Of a stretch of DNA of 64,000 bases, positions 1 to 9,492 are shown piece by piece (within the stretch, counting starts at the first letter, position 1; each line of letters begins with the position of its first letter). Both the position numbers and the translations under genes were made by a program. Source of the stretch: Flavobacterium sp. (GTDB lineage: Bacteria > Bacteroidota > Bacteroidia > Flavobacteriales > Flavobacteriaceae); NCBI RefSeq assembly GCF_027483985.1, contig NZ_JAIXTJ010000024.1, positions 62,001 to 126,000 of the forward strand, given 5' to 3'. The notes under the pieces are model-generated. The model was not told the DNA's origin and did no database searches. It was given only the letters and a program-made list of their open reading frames with translations.

Positions 1-1433
1 TTGAAATCTTCAATCTCTTGTTTGACGTTTTGGATAGTGTCTACAACATCTTTTTCTGATTTCCATTTGGTATAAATCTCGTTGCGTTCTTCTTTTAAAT
101 TAGCCAAATCCAAACCAAGGACTTTAAGTTTGGTTTCATCTTGCTCACGTTTAATCGCTTCAATTTCTATTTCCAATTGCATAATCTTTCTATCCAAAAC
201 ATCTAATTCTTCGGGTTTTGAATTGATTTCCATCCGCAATTTAGATGCCGCTTCGTCCATTAAATCAATGGCTTTATCAGGAAGAAAACGATTGGTAATA
301 TAACGTTGCGATAATTCTACAGCTGCAATAATAGCTTCGTCTTTGATTCGAACCTTGTGATGGGTTTCATATTTTTCTTTGATACCACGCAAAATGGAGA
401 TGGCACTTTCTGTATCGGGTTCGTTAACAATAATTTTTTGAAAACGTCTTTCAAGCGCTTTGTCTTTTTCGAAATATTTTTGATATTCGTCTAGAGTTGT
501 TGCGCCAATCGCGCGTAATTCGCCACGAGCCAATGCTGGTTTTAAAATATTGGCAGCATCCATTGCACCTTCGCCACCGCCAGCACCAACCAGCGTATGG
601 ATTTCGTCAATAAAAAGTACGATATCGCCTTCAGCAGAAGTTACTTCTTTTACTACCGATTTTAGTCGTTCTTCGAATTCACCTTTGTATTTTGCTCCAG
701 CAATAAGTGCGCCCATATCGAGAGAGAAAACGATTTTGTCTTTTAAATTTTCAGGAACATCGCCGTCAACGATTCGATGTGCTAAACCTTCGGCAATGGC
801 AGTTTTACCAACACCTGGTTCTCCGACTAACATCGGATTGTTTTTTGTACGACGCGTTAAAATTTGCAATACTCTACGAATTTCTTCGTCGCGACCAATT
901 ACAGGATCAAGTTTGCCTGTTCTAGCCAGTTCGTTGAGGTTTTTAGCATATTTGTTTAAAGCATTATAAGTTTCTTCGGCTGATGCTGAGGTAACTCGTT
1001 CGCCTTTTCTGATTTCTGAAATCGCTGCTTGCAAACCTTTTTCTGTTACGCCTTGGTCTTTTAAAATTTGAGCTACCTTACTCTTTGATTTGAAAATGGC
1101 CAGAATTAAATGTTCAATTGAAACAAATTCGTCGTTCATTTTTTTGGCGATAATTTCTGCTTCGTTTACGGTTGTGGATGCGTCACGCGAAAACATAATT
1201 TCGCCACCCGAAACTTTCGGAAAACTTTGAATGGTACTGTCCAATATTTTTTTGAATAGTTCTACATTGACATTGAGTTTTTTCAGAATAAAAGGAGTTA
1301 CATTTTCATCGACTTCCAAAATGCCTTTTAAAATATGTTCGTTTTCGAGCTGTTGTTGCCCAAAACTTTGTGTAATTTGCTGTGCTTGTTGCAGTGCTTC
1401 TTGCGATTTGATGGTGAATTTATTTATGTTCAT
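1..1433 (-). CDS. clpB: ATP-dependent disaggregase ClpB, N-terminal part (cut by window start)
   Basis: ClpB is a hexameric AAA+ disaggregase that works with DnaK to rescue aggregated cytosolic proteins. Reading from an ATG at 1433, about 477 residues are visible: a Clp N domain (about 1-145), then the first AAA+ module with Walker A GEPGVGKT near residue 203 and Walker B VLFIDE near 272. The sensor and arginine-finger stretch follows, then the start of the coiled-coil middle domain ([13 protein letters not shown]), where the window ends. The middle domain separates ClpB from ClpA and ClpC. The second ATPase module lies outside the window. A long leader of about 140 bases carries a heptad repeat tract and a sigma54-like promoter. 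Family assignment is secure. Confidence 0.96.
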   Translation of the reverse strand, partial: MNINKFTIKSQEALQQAQQITQSFGQQQLENEHILKGILEVDENVTPFILKKLNVNVELFKKILDSTIQSFPKVSGGEIMFSRDASTTVNEAEIIAKKMNDEFVSIEHLILAIFKSKSKVAQILKDQGVTEKGLQAAISEIRKGERVTSASAEETYNALNKYAKNLNELARTGKLDPVIGRDEEIRRVLQILTRRTKNNPMLVGEPGVGKTAIAEGLAHRIVDGDVPENLKDKIVFSLDMGALIAGAKYKGEFEERLKSVVKEVTSAEGDIVLFIDEIHTLVGAGGGEGAMDAANILKPALARGELRAIGATTLDEYQKYFEKDKALERRFQKIIVNEPDTESAISILRGIKEKYETHHKVRIKDEAIIAAVELSQRYITNRFLPDKAIDLMDEAASKLRMEINSKPEELDVLDRKIMQLEIEIEAIKREQDETKLKVLGLDLANLKEERNEIYTKWKSEKDVVDTIQNVKQEIEDF

Positions 1434-1453
1434 ATTTTTTGATATTTGTTTTT

Positions 1454-1516
1454 AACTGTTTATTGTTTGTTGTTTATAGTTAGTTGTTTATAGTTAGTTG
1501 TTTATGGTTAGTTGTT
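1454..1516. repeat. Heptad-periodic tract, nine 7-bp units each ending in GTT
   Basis: Read on the plus strand, nine consecutive heptamers all end in GTT. The words TATAGTT and AGTTGTT alternate over most of the tract, giving a 14-bp super-repeat. The tract lies in the clpB leader. This 303-base gap between clpB and the next gene (1434-1736) otherwise holds only the promoter-like elements listed separately. Confidence 0.85.
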
Positions 1517-1582
1517 TGTTTTTGAAATTGACTTTTTTACTTCGACAAGCTCGGCGAAAAAAATCGATTTTGTTACTAATCG

Positions 1583-1596
1583 ACAATATGCGTTCC
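1583..1596 (-). promoter_or_regulatory. Candidate sigma54-type (-24/-12) promoter for clpB
   Basis: On the minus strand the sequence TTGGAACGCATATTGT resembles the sigma54 consensus TGGCACG-N4-TTGC. A GG doublet is followed after exactly 10 bases by GT, where the consensus has GC. It would start transcription about 140 bases before the clpB ATG. The -12 mismatch makes this tentative. Confidence 0.35.
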
Positions 1597-1610
1597 AATC
1601 CTAATTGTAG

Positions 1611-1664
1611 GACAAAATGACTGATTTTGAGCATGGAACACTATTAAAGTTACGACATTTTGTC
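1611..1664 (-). promoter_or_regulatory. Paired GACAAAATGAC / GACATTTTGTC boxes upstream of clpB
   Basis: Two related 11-mers lie at 1611-1621 (GACAAAATGAC) and 1654-1664 (the near-perfect palindrome GACATTTTGTC). Both are upstream of the sigma54-like site and are spaced 43 bp apart, about four helical turns. They look like binding sites for an activator or heat-shock regulator. The role is inferred only from position and symmetry. Confidence 0.4.
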
Positions 1665-1736
1665 TTAGCAAATGACAATTCTTCTGTTTATTTACACTAA
1701 TTTTTGAATTATGTAGTTATAAGAAAAAGAAAACTA

Positions 1737-2621
1737 ATGAGGCAGTTATTGATTCTTACCATTTTTATACTTTTTATATCTTGTAAAGACAAGAATAAAG
1801 AAATTAAGCAAGAGCAACTAATTGAAAACTACAAGAAATTGGCGGCTTTAGATGTTAAATTAGACACGTTTCCTGGCGATTGGTTGACGCAACACGAGGA
1901 AAAAGGACAAACATTCAATCAATTTCTTGCAAAAAATCCAATTGATGTTGATGTTGATTCGGATTGTATTTATATTCTACCGATTGGAACATTTACCGAA
2001 TGGGAATCAAAGATGGTAGATTTTAATGCGGAGTATTTGCATCTTTTCTTTGGTTTGAAAGTCAAAACATTACAAGCAATTTCGGATGACTTTGTTCCAA
2101 AAGATAGAAGACGAATGGAATTTGGAACGGAACAATTAGATGCATCTTATTTGACTCACAATTTTTTACCAGATGAATTGCCAAGTGACGGTATTGTAAT
2201 TATGGCATTGACGGCAAAGGATTTGTATCCGCAAAAATCGTGGAATTTTGTATTTGGATTAGCAAGTTATTCGGAACGAACAGGCGTTACTTCAATGCAC
2301 CGCTTTTCGGAGGCAATTTTGAATGGTGAAAATTATTCTAAGTGTTTGAGTCGTTTGATAAAAACCTCTTCTCACGAAATTGCGCACATGTTTAAAGTCA
2401 GTCATTGCATAAATGGAATGTGTCTAATGAATGGTGTAAATAATTTGGGTGAATCGGACAGAAGACCTAATGCATTATGTTCCGAATGCTTGACAAAACT
2501 TTCTTGGAATTTTAAATTTAAGGATGTTCAACGATTACAAGAATTAATTGTATTTTTGGAAAAACATCAGTTGTACTTTGACGCAGCCATTTTGCAGAAG
2601 CAATTAGATGCCATAAAATAA
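1737..2621 (+). CDS. Archaemetzincin-like lipoprotein metalloprotease
   Basis: This 294-residue protein has a lipoprotein signal (hydrophobic stretch ending ILFISC, with Cys near residue 16), so it is probably membrane anchored. Near the C-terminus is the archaemetzincin signature: HEIAHMFKVSHC, then CLMNG, and about 16 residues later CSEC, a zinc protease site plus a four-cysteine structural zinc site. The usual Gly after HExxHxx is Lys here. I chose the ATG at 1737, not the in-frame TTG at 1704, because only the former puts the signal peptide at the N-terminus. It lies 6 bp before ytxJ, so co-transcription is likely. Substrates of this family are poorly known. Confidence 0.8.
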   Translation: MRQLLILTIFILFISCKDKNKEIKQEQLIENYKKLAALDVKLDTFPGDWLTQHEEKGQTFNQFLAKNPIDVDVDSDCIYILPIGTFTEWESKMVDFNAEYLHLFFGLKVKTLQAISDDFVPKDRRRMEFGTEQLDASYLTHNFLPDELPSDGIVIMALTAKDLYPQKSWNFVFGLASYSERTGVTSMHRFSEAILNGENYSKCLSRLIKTSSHEIAHMFKVSHCINGMCLMNGVNNLGESDRRPNALCSECLTKLSWNFKFKDVQRLQELIVFLEKHQLYFDAAILQKQLDAIK

Positions 2622-2627
2622 TTAAAT

Positions 2628-3017
2628 ATGAGTTTATTTAAAAATATATTTGGAGCAAACGATGAAGCTCCGAAGCAATCCAAAATAGAGTGGAGGCAAT
2701 TAACTGATTTAGGTCAGTTGAATGAAATTATTGATTTATCAAACGAAACGGCAGTTTTGATATTCAAACACAGCACACGATGCAGCATAAGCAGAATGGT
2801 TTTGAAACAATTTGAAAATGAATTTGAATTAAAAGAACAAATAATTCCTTATTTTCTAGATTTACTTAATTATCGCGATATATCCAATGCTATTGCAAGT
2901 CAATTTGAAGTAGTACACCAATCACCTCAAATTCTTTTGATTAAAAATGGGAAAGTTATTTTTTCAACCTCGCACGATGATATTGACGCGAAATTTTTGG
3001 AACGGTTTGTTATCTAA
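2628..3017 (+). CDS. ytxJ: Bacillithiol-system redox protein YtxJ (monothiol thioredoxin-like)
   Basis: This 129-residue thioredoxin-fold protein has the YtxJ hallmark FKHSTRCSISRM around residues 46-57. A single active-site Cys replaces the thioredoxin CxxC, followed by a cis-Pro-like HQSPQILL segment near residue 100. In Firmicutes and many Bacteroidota, YtxJ (BrxC-type) acts on bacillithiolated proteins, so this predicts bacillithiol as the low-molecular-weight thiol. There is no signal peptide, so it is cytosolic. It is followed by a strong terminator shared with the convergent amidase gene. Confidence 0.87.
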   Translation: MSLFKNIFGANDEAPKQSKIEWRQLTDLGQLNEIIDLSNETAVLIFKHSTRCSISRMVLKQFENEFELKEQIIPYFLDLLNYRDISNAIASQFEVVHQSPQILLIKNGKVIFSTSHDDIDAKFLERFVI

Positions 3018-3021
3018 ATAG

Positions 3022-3059
3022 AAAAACGCATTTGATATAAAAGTCAAATGCGTTTTTTT
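3022..3059. terminator. Bidirectional terminator between ytxJ and the amidase gene
   Basis: The arms AAAAACGCATTTGA and TCAAATGCGTTTTT flank an 8-base loop, with A and T runs on the two sides. It can serve both convergent genes. The same stem recurs at 5489-5523. Confidence 0.9.
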
Positions 3060-3074
3060 GTATTTGAGATTATT

Positions 3075-4535
3075 TTACTTCTTTATTATTTGTTTGATAA
3101 ATTCTTCGCCACCGACCGTTGTTTTTACAAAGTAAGTACCAACCGAAAATTGCGAAATATCTACAGTTTTTTGTAGATTACTTTCTTTTGAAATAAACGA
3201 GGAAGTAAATACCGATTTTCCTGTTAAATCATATATTTCAATGAATATCTCTTCATTTAAAGTGTTTTCAACTATAATATTGATTTCATTTTGAGCAGGA
3301 TTTGGAAAAAGAGTTATTTCTTTTGCGTTAGTCACATTGGTACTATTACTCATTCTTGCAGCACAAGCTGTTGCAGTTGCAGATCTGTTTCCGTTTGAAT
3401 TATTTAAGGTACCAACACTGTTTTTAGCTTTTACATAATACGTATAAGTTGTTCCTGCGGTGATTAAATAAGTGTTTAAGAACGAAGTTCCAGTAACATC
3501 GCTTGCATATAAATTTCCGTTTCTGTAAATATCATACGATGTTGCATTAGCCGATGCTGTCCAAGTTACATTTATTGCACTAGTTGAACCGCTACAAGTT
3601 GGAGTTGCATTTGCCGTAAAAGCGCCTGGAGCACAAGTTACTGCTGTTCGTGATAACGTTCCGTTAGAATTGTTAGTTGAACCAACACTATTTATGGCTT
3701 TTACATAGTACGTATAGGATGTGCCACTAGTTACAAAAGTATTTAGGTATTGAGTTCCTGTAATATTACTGGCATACAAAGAACCATTTCTATAAATATC
3801 ATAACCAGTTGCATTTGCAGAAGCTGTCCAAGTTAAATTAATTCTGCTTGTTGTACCACTGCATTCAGGTGTTGCTGTTAAAGTAAAAGCACCAGGAGTT
3901 GAAGCGCAAGTAAGATTCAAACTAGATTTTAAAGAATTAAAATAAGCTTGAGCAAATGAATCTCGCCACGAATCACTTGTAAGTTTTGCAGCATCAGCTG
4001 TATTATCAACAAAACCTATTTCGTTTAGACATCCTGTAGCATTAGAGTATCGTAGCACTCCTAAATGATATCCTAAAAAACTATTATCTTCAACACATCT
4101 TCTATTGTTAAAAGCTCCATTGGTTACCATATCTGCCTGGATTTTTTGTGCAAATGCAATATCAGGCGCAGTGGTTGTATCATCTGTCGTACAATAAAAA
4201 GTCTCTGTTCCTGTTCCGCCACCAGCGTTACAGTGAATGCTCAGTAATCGATCGGCATTCCAATTATTTGACATTGTTGCTCTTTGTGTTACAGAAATCC
4301 AGCTGTTCAAATTTGTAGTTCGCGTCATTTGTACGGTCCAAGAAGTGCAGCTATTTTGAATTAAAGTTCTAGTTTTTAAACCTACCGCTAATGCAGTTTC
4401 TATTTCGGTTGCTGTTCTACCATCCGGATTATTTGATGTTGTTGCACCATAACCGTGACCTGGATCAATTACAACAATTTGGGAATGTAAGTTTGCACAA
4501 AATAAAGTTACGAGTATGTATAATATTTTTTTCAT
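3075..4535 (-). CDS. Secreted N-acetylmuramoyl-L-alanine amidase with two Fn3 repeats and a T9SS sorting domain
   Basis: This 486-residue exported protein has a signal peptide (about 1-19). An Amidase_3 domain (about 20-205) carries the zinc-site segments DPGHG and SIHCNAG and the catalytic-Glu segment NEIGFVDN. Two near-identical fibronectin-III repeats follow (about 213-300 and 305-392), both containing SYDIYRNG-like and TYYVKA strands. The last 75 residues (LFPNPAQNE ... GTYFVKT ... KQIIKK) are a type A C-terminal sorting signal of the type IX secretion system. It should cleave the amide between MurNAc and the stem peptide outside the outer membrane. That suggests action on foreign or released cell walls. 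It ends an operon with the propeller gene 4 bp upstream. Confidence 0.92.
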   Translation of the reverse strand: MKKILYILVTLFCANLHSQIVVIDPGHGYGATTSNNPDGRTATEIETALAVGLKTRTLIQNSCTSWTVQMTRTTNLNSWISVTQRATMSNNWNADRLLSIHCNAGGGTGTETFYCTTDDTTTAPDIAFAQKIQADMVTNGAFNNRRCVEDNSFLGYHLGVLRYSNATGCLNEIGFVDNTADAAKLTSDSWRDSFAQAYFNSLKSSLNLTCASTPGAFTLTATPECSGTTSRINLTWTASANATGYDIYRNGSLYASNITGTQYLNTFVTSGTSYTYYVKAINSVGSTNNSNGTLSRTAVTCAPGAFTANATPTCSGSTSAINVTWTASANATSYDIYRNGNLYASDVTGTSFLNTYLITAGTTYTYYVKAKNSVGTLNNSNGNRSATATACAARMSNSTNVTNAKEITLFPNPAQNEINIIVENTLNEEIFIEIYDLTGKSVFTSSFISKESNLQKTVDISQFSVGTYFVKTTVGGEEFIKQIIKK

Positions 4536-4539
4536 AGCA

Positions 4540-5403
4540 TTAGAATTTTAAATTTGATATAAAAAGATGCCCACTTTTATCATCAGCATAAATAATTTTG
4601 TTTTTATCATAGAGATAAGGAAACATTTCAAAATTATTTTCAGTAGAAGTTAGTTTGATTTCTTTATTACTAACGGTATCAAAAAGATATAATTCTGAAT
4701 TAGTAACCGAATGTCCATCACTACTTTCATCCAAAAAACCAATTAGATAGCGATCGTCTTTAGACCAAGAGGTAACTAAACCTGTACCAATTTTTTTTCC
4801 AATTCCAGTTCCTTTGATGTCATAGATGTAGATTGATGAACCGTTATGAACGGCAATTTTTGAACCATCATTAGATAGTATTGCGTTATAAAATTGACCT
4901 TCGTCTTTAGTAACTTCCCATTTTTCTTTGGTTACTAAATCGGTTGCTTCTATTTTTAAGGTGTTGAGATTAGTGTAAACAATTACATTTTTTTGTTTTT
5001 TAGTATCCATACCAGAAAATGATGGTAAGTAATTGTTTTTGATATTTTCTACTACACTTAACTTTTCATTTTTTAGAGTAAAACTGTAGACTTTTGCATC
5101 ATTATTAAATTCATTTTTTTCTTTTTGTTTAAAATAAAATTTAGAACTATCACTGTCCCAACTGTAACCGTAGCCGCTTCCTTCGGCATTGGATATTTCT
5201 TTAACTTCGTTTGAACTTAAATTTAATAAAAAGACGCCGTGATAATGTTCGCCAGTCAAAAGGGCGAATTGACCATCAGGAGACACTACAGGATTCGAAA
5301 AAAAACCATTGATGGGAATTTGTTTTGAATCCACCATTTTTTGTGCAAATCCCAATGATATACTCAATAGAAGTAGTAAAATTGAAAGAAATTGTTTTTT
5401 CAT
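4540..5403 (-). CDS. Exported TolB/PD40-type beta-propeller protein
   Basis: This 287-residue protein has a signal peptide (MKKQFLSILLLLLSISLGFA, about 1-20) and repeated WD40-like PD40 strands. Examples are NPVVSPDGQFALLTG, YGYSWDSDSSKFYF, AILSNDGSKIAVHNG and TSWSKDDRYLIGF. Such domains bind peptides or glycans in the periplasm or at the surface. It sits 4 bp upstream of the T9SS amidase, so the two are probably translated from one message. No catalytic residues are recognisable. A role with the amidase is inference. Confidence 0.75.
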   Translation of the reverse strand: MKKQFLSILLLLLSISLGFAQKMVDSKQIPINGFFSNPVVSPDGQFALLTGEHYHGVFLLNLSSNEVKEISNAEGSGYGYSWDSDSSKFYFKQKEKNEFNNDAKVYSFTLKNEKLSVVENIKNNYLPSFSGMDTKKQKNVIVYTNLNTLKIEATDLVTKEKWEVTKDEGQFYNAILSNDGSKIAVHNGSSIYIYDIKGTGIGKKIGTGLVTSWSKDDRYLIGFLDESSDGHSVTNSELYLFDTVSNKEIKLTSTENNFEMFPYLYDKNKIIYADDKSGHLFISNLKF

Positions 5404-5488
5404 AAGTTTTAAGATTAGTTAATAATCGTAAATATACAATTTGTTGTAATTAGTCTGATTAATAAATTATTAACAAAATATAATAAAA

Positions 5489-5523
5489 AAAACGCATTTG
5501 AATTTTATATCAAATGCGTTTTT
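5489..5523 (-). terminator. Terminator downstream of the 5544-6731 lipoprotein gene
   Basis: The arms AAAACGCATTTGA and TCAAATGCGTTTT flank an 8-base loop, with a T run on the minus strand. The stem sequence is identical to the one at 3022-3059. Confidence 0.88.
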
Positions 5524-5543
5524 ATATCTTAGGAAATCTGAAT

Positions 5544-6731
5544 TTATCTTCTGAATTTATTTCTAACTATAATATCTTTTAATTTAGCTTTTAAGTCTTC
5601 TCCAGTATCATAAACCATTTGTTCGTTACTCGGAAAAGGAACCGCTCTTTTATCAAAATAGGAAATATAATTGTCATCACACGCAGCTCGGTCACCATTA
5701 TATCTGGCATAAATATGCTCAAAAATAAATTCGCTAGACAGCGGAAATGTTTCTATTAATTGGTTATTTCTAAAATCGATATAATCTACTTTAGCGACTA
5801 CTTGTGTTGATTTTAGTTGTCTAAATTCATAGACAGTTGCTCTAACCGTTTTGAAATTATCTACTCTAATCGGATTGCCTTTTTCGTCTTTAACTTGATT
5901 TCCGTTAGCGTCTAAAAGTGGTTTTGTTCCGTCTTTTACTTGTCTTTCTTTTTGGAATTCTTTCTCTTTTACTTGTTCAGGAGAAATATTTATTTGACGA
6001 AAGTTAACTATTAAGCCATAATCATAAGCAACACCTTTGACTTTATTACTGTGGTAAACAGTCCATTTATCGTTTAAACCGAAAGTGCTAAAATCTAATA
6101 AATCATTTTGCAATCGAATTGGAATGACCATATTAGTTTCGTTTTTTGTGTAAACGCTAACATAATCGGTTCCTTTAAGTTGCGCTTCGTTGATCAGTGC
6201 ATTAACGTCCTTAAAATTTGGCGAAAGCGTATTTAAATAAATTAAATCGTCATAAGCACGTCGGAAATTCATTTTGTCTTTAGTTACTAAAAGTGCTTTA
6301 GAATTATCATATAAGTGTTTTGCAAAGGCATTTTTACTATTTACTATTTGATCAGAATAATCATCAAACGGAAAAATAGCATTACGTCCTTCTTTAAGTA
6401 AACGAAGCGGTAATAAAGGTTTTATAAGCTCTTGTCGATTATTTAAATTGACATAAGTAGTGTAAATTTTCTCTGTATTACTTGGATTGGCATCTTTAAA
6501 CCATAGCTTAATATTTTGCAAATCACGTTCTTTAGCTTTAGCAAATGCTTCTTCTAATAGGTAAATGTAATCTTGTTTGCCTTTGGCATCTTTTCTATTT
6601 CTAAGGTTTTCAGTTGCTGTTTGAATCGCACTGTCATAATCACCTACTGATAACGATTCTCTGGTTTGCCTCACACCACAAGAGGTTATCAATAAAAAAG
6701 TTACAAAAAATAATAGAATGTTCTTTCGCAT
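5544..6731 (-). CDS. Predicted lipoprotein of unknown function
   Basis: This 395-residue protein has a lipoprotein signal (LLFFVTFLLITSCG, Cys near 18). The N-terminal third is alpha-helical and TPR-like (SVGDYDSAIQTATENL, FAKAKERDLQNIKLWF). The later part is a mixed, probably beta-rich domain with the charged segment VKDEKGNPIRVDNFK. I recognise no catalytic motif. It is preceded by fahA upstream on the same strand, 68 bases away, and has its own terminator. It is probably anchored in the periplasm or outer membrane. Confidence 0.75.
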   Translation of the reverse strand: MRKNILLFFVTFLLITSCGVRQTRESLSVGDYDSAIQTATENLRNRKDAKGKQDYIYLLEEAFAKAKERDLQNIKLWFKDANPSNTEKIYTTYVNLNNRQELIKPLLPLRLLKEGRNAIFPFDDYSDQIVNSKNAFAKHLYDNSKALLVTKDKMNFRRAYDDLIYLNTLSPNFKDVNALINEAQLKGTDYVSVYTKNETNMVIPIRLQNDLLDFSTFGLNDKWTVYHSNKVKGVAYDYGLIVNFRQINISPEQVKEKEFQKERQVKDGTKPLLDANGNQVKDEKGNPIRVDNFKTVRATVYEFRQLKSTQVVAKVDYIDFRNNQLIETFPLSSEFIFEHIYARYNGDRAACDDNYISYFDKRAVPFPSNEQMVYDTGEDLKAKLKDIIVRNKFRR

Positions 6732-6798
6732 GTTTACGAATTGAAATGATGTTATTTTTAATCAATATGATCTATAAAATTTAACTAAGATAAAAATT

Positions 6799-8082
6799 TT
6801 AACTTCTTACAAAAGGCGGTAATAATTTGCTGGAAACTTCACCAAAACCAATACGAACCGTACTGTTTTGACAATATCCTTTAAACGTCACGGTGTCATT
6901 ATCATTAATGAATTTACGTTCGGTGCCATCATTCATTTTGATAGGTTTTTGTCCGCTCCAAGTTAATTCCAACATCGACCCGTAACTGTCTTCTGTTGGT
7001 CCAGAAATAGTTCCAGAACCCATCATATCGCCCGAATTAACCCTACAACCATTAGAGGTGTGATGTGCTAATTGTTGACTCATTGACCAATACATATACT
7101 TAAAATTAGATTTAGAAACCAATTTTGGAGCAACATTTTCTGGTTCGATATAAACTTCTAAATTAATATCATAAGCGTGTTTTCCTTTTTGTTGTAAATA
7201 GGGAAGTGGTGTTGGTTCTTGTTTCGGACCTTTGACTCTAAAAGGTTCTAATGCATCCATTGTTACTATCCAAGGAGAGATTGATGATGCAAAGTTTTTG
7301 GCTAAAAACGGTCCAAGTGGCACATATTCCCATTTTTGCATATCTCTTGCGCTCCAATCGTTTAACAAAACCATTCCGAAAATATAATCTTCGGTTTCTG
7401 TTACTGGAATGTTTTCTCCCATTATGTTGGCATCGGTTGTGATGAAAGCAGTTTCTAATTCAAAATCTACCAATCTTGAAGGTCCGAATACTGGTGTAGT
7501 TTCACCGTTTGGTAATGTTTGTCCCATTGGTCTGTGAACCGGAATTCCCGAAGGAACAATAGTAGAACTTCTACCGTGATAACCAACCGGAATATGCAGC
7601 CAATTAGGAAGTAAAGCATTTTCTGGATCACGAAACATTTTTCCAACATTGGTTGCGTGTTCTTTACTAGAATAAAAATCGGTATAATCACCAATTTGAA
7701 CTGGTAAAAGCATTTCGATATCGCTCAAATTGAAGATAACAACCTCACGATGGTCAACATTATCTCTTAATTTCGGATTATTAACATCAAATAATTCTGC
7801 CAAACGATTTCTTACTAAACGCCAAGTCTTCTTTCCATCAGATATGAAATCGTTTAGCGTGTCTTGCATGAACATATCGTCGGTCAATTCGATGCCTTCA
7901 AAGTAGCCTAGTTGTTGTAAAGCACCCATATCAATGGCACTATCACCAATTCGGGTTCCAATTGTAATTACATCTTCTTTGGTTAAAAAGACACCAAATG
8001 GAATATTTTGAATAGGAAAATCACTGTTTTCTGGAACATTAATCCACGATTTTCTCGTTGGGTCGTTAGCTATATTTGGCAT
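6799..8082 (-). CDS. fahA: Fumarylacetoacetase
   Basis: This enzyme hydrolyses fumarylacetoacetate to fumarate and acetoacetate, the last step of tyrosine and phenylalanine breakdown in the cytosol. The 427-residue protein has the usual N-terminal SH3-like domain (NDFPIQNIPFGVF-type) and the FAH hydrolase domain. Visible motifs are PVGYHGRSSTIVPSG, the metal-ligand stretch FELETAF, NDWSARDMQKWE, and GSGTISGP near the C-terminus. Length is typical. It is transcribed from a clear TTG-N19-TATATTTG promoter that overlaps the divergent glyA promoter region. No other tyrosine-degradation gene is nearby. Confidence 0.95.
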   Translation of the reverse strand: MPNIANDPTRKSWINVPENSDFPIQNIPFGVFLTKEDVITIGTRIGDSAIDMGALQQLGYFEGIELTDDMFMQDTLNDFISDGKKTWRLVRNRLAELFDVNNPKLRDNVDHREVVIFNLSDIEMLLPVQIGDYTDFYSSKEHATNVGKMFRDPENALLPNWLHIPVGYHGRSSTIVPSGIPVHRPMGQTLPNGETTPVFGPSRLVDFELETAFITTDANIMGENIPVTETEDYIFGMVLLNDWSARDMQKWEYVPLGPFLAKNFASSISPWIVTMDALEPFRVKGPKQEPTPLPYLQQKGKHAYDINLEVYIEPENVAPKLVSKSNFKYMYWSMSQQLAHHTSNGCRVNSGDMMGSGTISGPTEDSYGSMLELTWSGQKPIKMNDGTERKFINDNDTVTFKGYCQNSTVRIGFGEVSSKLLPPFVRS

Positions 8083-8119
8083 ATGTGGGTTGTTGATTTG
8101 TTGTTGAAAAAAATGTAAT

Positions 8120-8149
8120 CAAATATATCATTTAGAATTTATTTGACAA
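8120..8149 (-). promoter_or_regulatory. fahA promoter, Bacteroidota type (TTG-N19-TATATTTG)
   Basis: On the minus strand the -7 box TATATTTG (8120-8127) follows a TTG -33 element (8147-8149) with exactly 19 bases between, matching the Bacteroidota housekeeping consensus. The start point would be about 35 bases before the fahA ATG. For divergent glyA, a -7 box TAATTTTG sits at 8160-8167. Confidence 0.7.
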
Positions 8150-8195
8150 ACATATTTCGTAATTTTGGAAAGTTTTTAACGAAAAATTATATAAA

Positions 8196-9470
8196 ATGCA
8201 ACGCGACGAACAAATTTTTGATTTAATTCTTGATGAGCAAGACAGACAAATACATGGAATTGAGCTGATTGCCTCAGAAAACTTTGTTAGTGACCAAGTA
8301 ATGGAAGCTGCGGGTTCTTGTTTGACTAACAAATATGCCGAAGGATATCCCGGAAAACGCTATTACGGCGGTTGTGAAGTAGTTGATATTGTAGAGCAAA
8401 TAGCTATTGATAGAGCTAAACAATTATTTGGAGCTGAATATGCCAACGTGCAACCTCACTCAGGTTCACAAGCAAATACTGCTGTTTTTGCTGCTTGCTT
8501 GCAACCTGGCGATAAAATTTTAGGTTTTGATTTGTCTCACGGTGGTCATTTGACTCACGGTTCACCAGTGAATTTTTCTGGTAAATTATATACTCCATCT
8601 TTTTATGGTGTTGAGCCAGAAACTGGACAGTTTGATTATGATAAAATTCAAGCTATAGCTACTAAAGAGCAACCAAAAATGATTATTGCTGGTGCATCGG
8701 CTTATTGTCGTGATATGGATTTTGAACGTTTTAGAGTAATTGCCGATTCTGTTGGAGCTTTGCTATTGGCCGATATTTCGCATCCAGCAGGATTAATTGC
8801 TAAAGGATTGATGAATGATCCAATTCCGCACTGTCATATTGTTACAACTACAACTCACAAAACATTACGTGGACCGAGAGGTGGAATGATTTTGATGGGT
8901 AAAGATTTTGAAAATCCGTGGGGATTAAAAACTCCGAAAGGTGAAATCAGAATGATGTCTCACATTTTAGATATGTCGGTTTTTCCCGGAAATCAAGGTG
9001 GACCATTGATGCATGTTATTGCCGCGAAAGCGGTTGCTTTTGGAGAATGTCTTACAGACGAATTCTTCAGATATGCTATGCAAGTACAGAAAAATGCTAA
9101 AGCAATGGCCGAAGCTTTCAATAAAAGAGGATATCATTTAATTTCTGGTGGAACTGACAACCACATGATGTTGATCGACTTAAGAAACAAAAATATTACC
9201 GGAAAAGAAGCTGAAAATGCCCTTGTAAAAGCTGAAATTACGGTGAATAAAAATATGGTCCCATTTGATGATAAATCACCATTTGTAACGTCTGGAATTC
9301 GTATTGGAACTCCAGCAATTACAACAAGAGGTTTGGTTGAAGAAGATATGGAAACTGTAGTAGAATTTATCGATAGAGTTTTGATGAATCACACTAACGA
9401 AGAAATTATTGAACAAGTTGCCGATGAGGTTAACGAAATGATGAGCGAACGAGCGATGTTCGTTTTCTAG
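8196..9470 (+). CDS. glyA: Serine hydroxymethyltransferase
   Basis: This PLP enzyme converts serine and tetrahydrofolate to glycine and 5,10-methylene-THF, the main source of one-carbon units. The 424-residue protein shows [10 protein letters not shown] near the start, the cofactor stretch QPHSGSQAN, and the catalytic lysine in [14 protein letters not shown] (about residues 225-238). [15 protein letters not shown] and the C-terminal [16 protein letters not shown] also match. Length and start agree with the family. It is monocistronic, with a good terminator 20 bases downstream. Confidence 0.97.
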   Translation: MQRDEQIFDLILDEQDRQIHGIELIASENFVSDQVMEAAGSCLTNKYAEGYPGKRYYGGCEVVDIVEQIAIDRAKQLFGAEYANVQPHSGSQANTAVFAACLQPGDKILGFDLSHGGHLTHGSPVNFSGKLYTPSFYGVEPETGQFDYDKIQAIATKEQPKMIIAGASAYCRDMDFERFRVIADSVGALLLADISHPAGLIAKGLMNDPIPHCHIVTTTTHKTLRGPRGGMILMGKDFENPWGLKTPKGEIRMMSHILDMSVFPGNQGGPLMHVIAAKAVAFGECLTDEFFRYAMQVQKNAKAMAEAFNKRGYHLISGGTDNHMMLIDLRNKNITGKEAENALVKAEITVNKNMVPFDDKSPFVTSGIRIGTPAITTRGLVEEDMETVVEFIDRVLMNHTNEEIIEQVADEVNEMMSERAMFVF

Positions 9471-9492
9471 AAATTAAATTTATTATAAATAA

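Noticed and set aside
550..969. Open reading frame on the plus strand inside clpB
   Set aside because: It is an antisense shadow of the ClpB coding frame, with low-complexity Ser-rich translation and no start signals. Similar shadows over uvrA, the E1 gene and the ClC gene were left out for the same reason.
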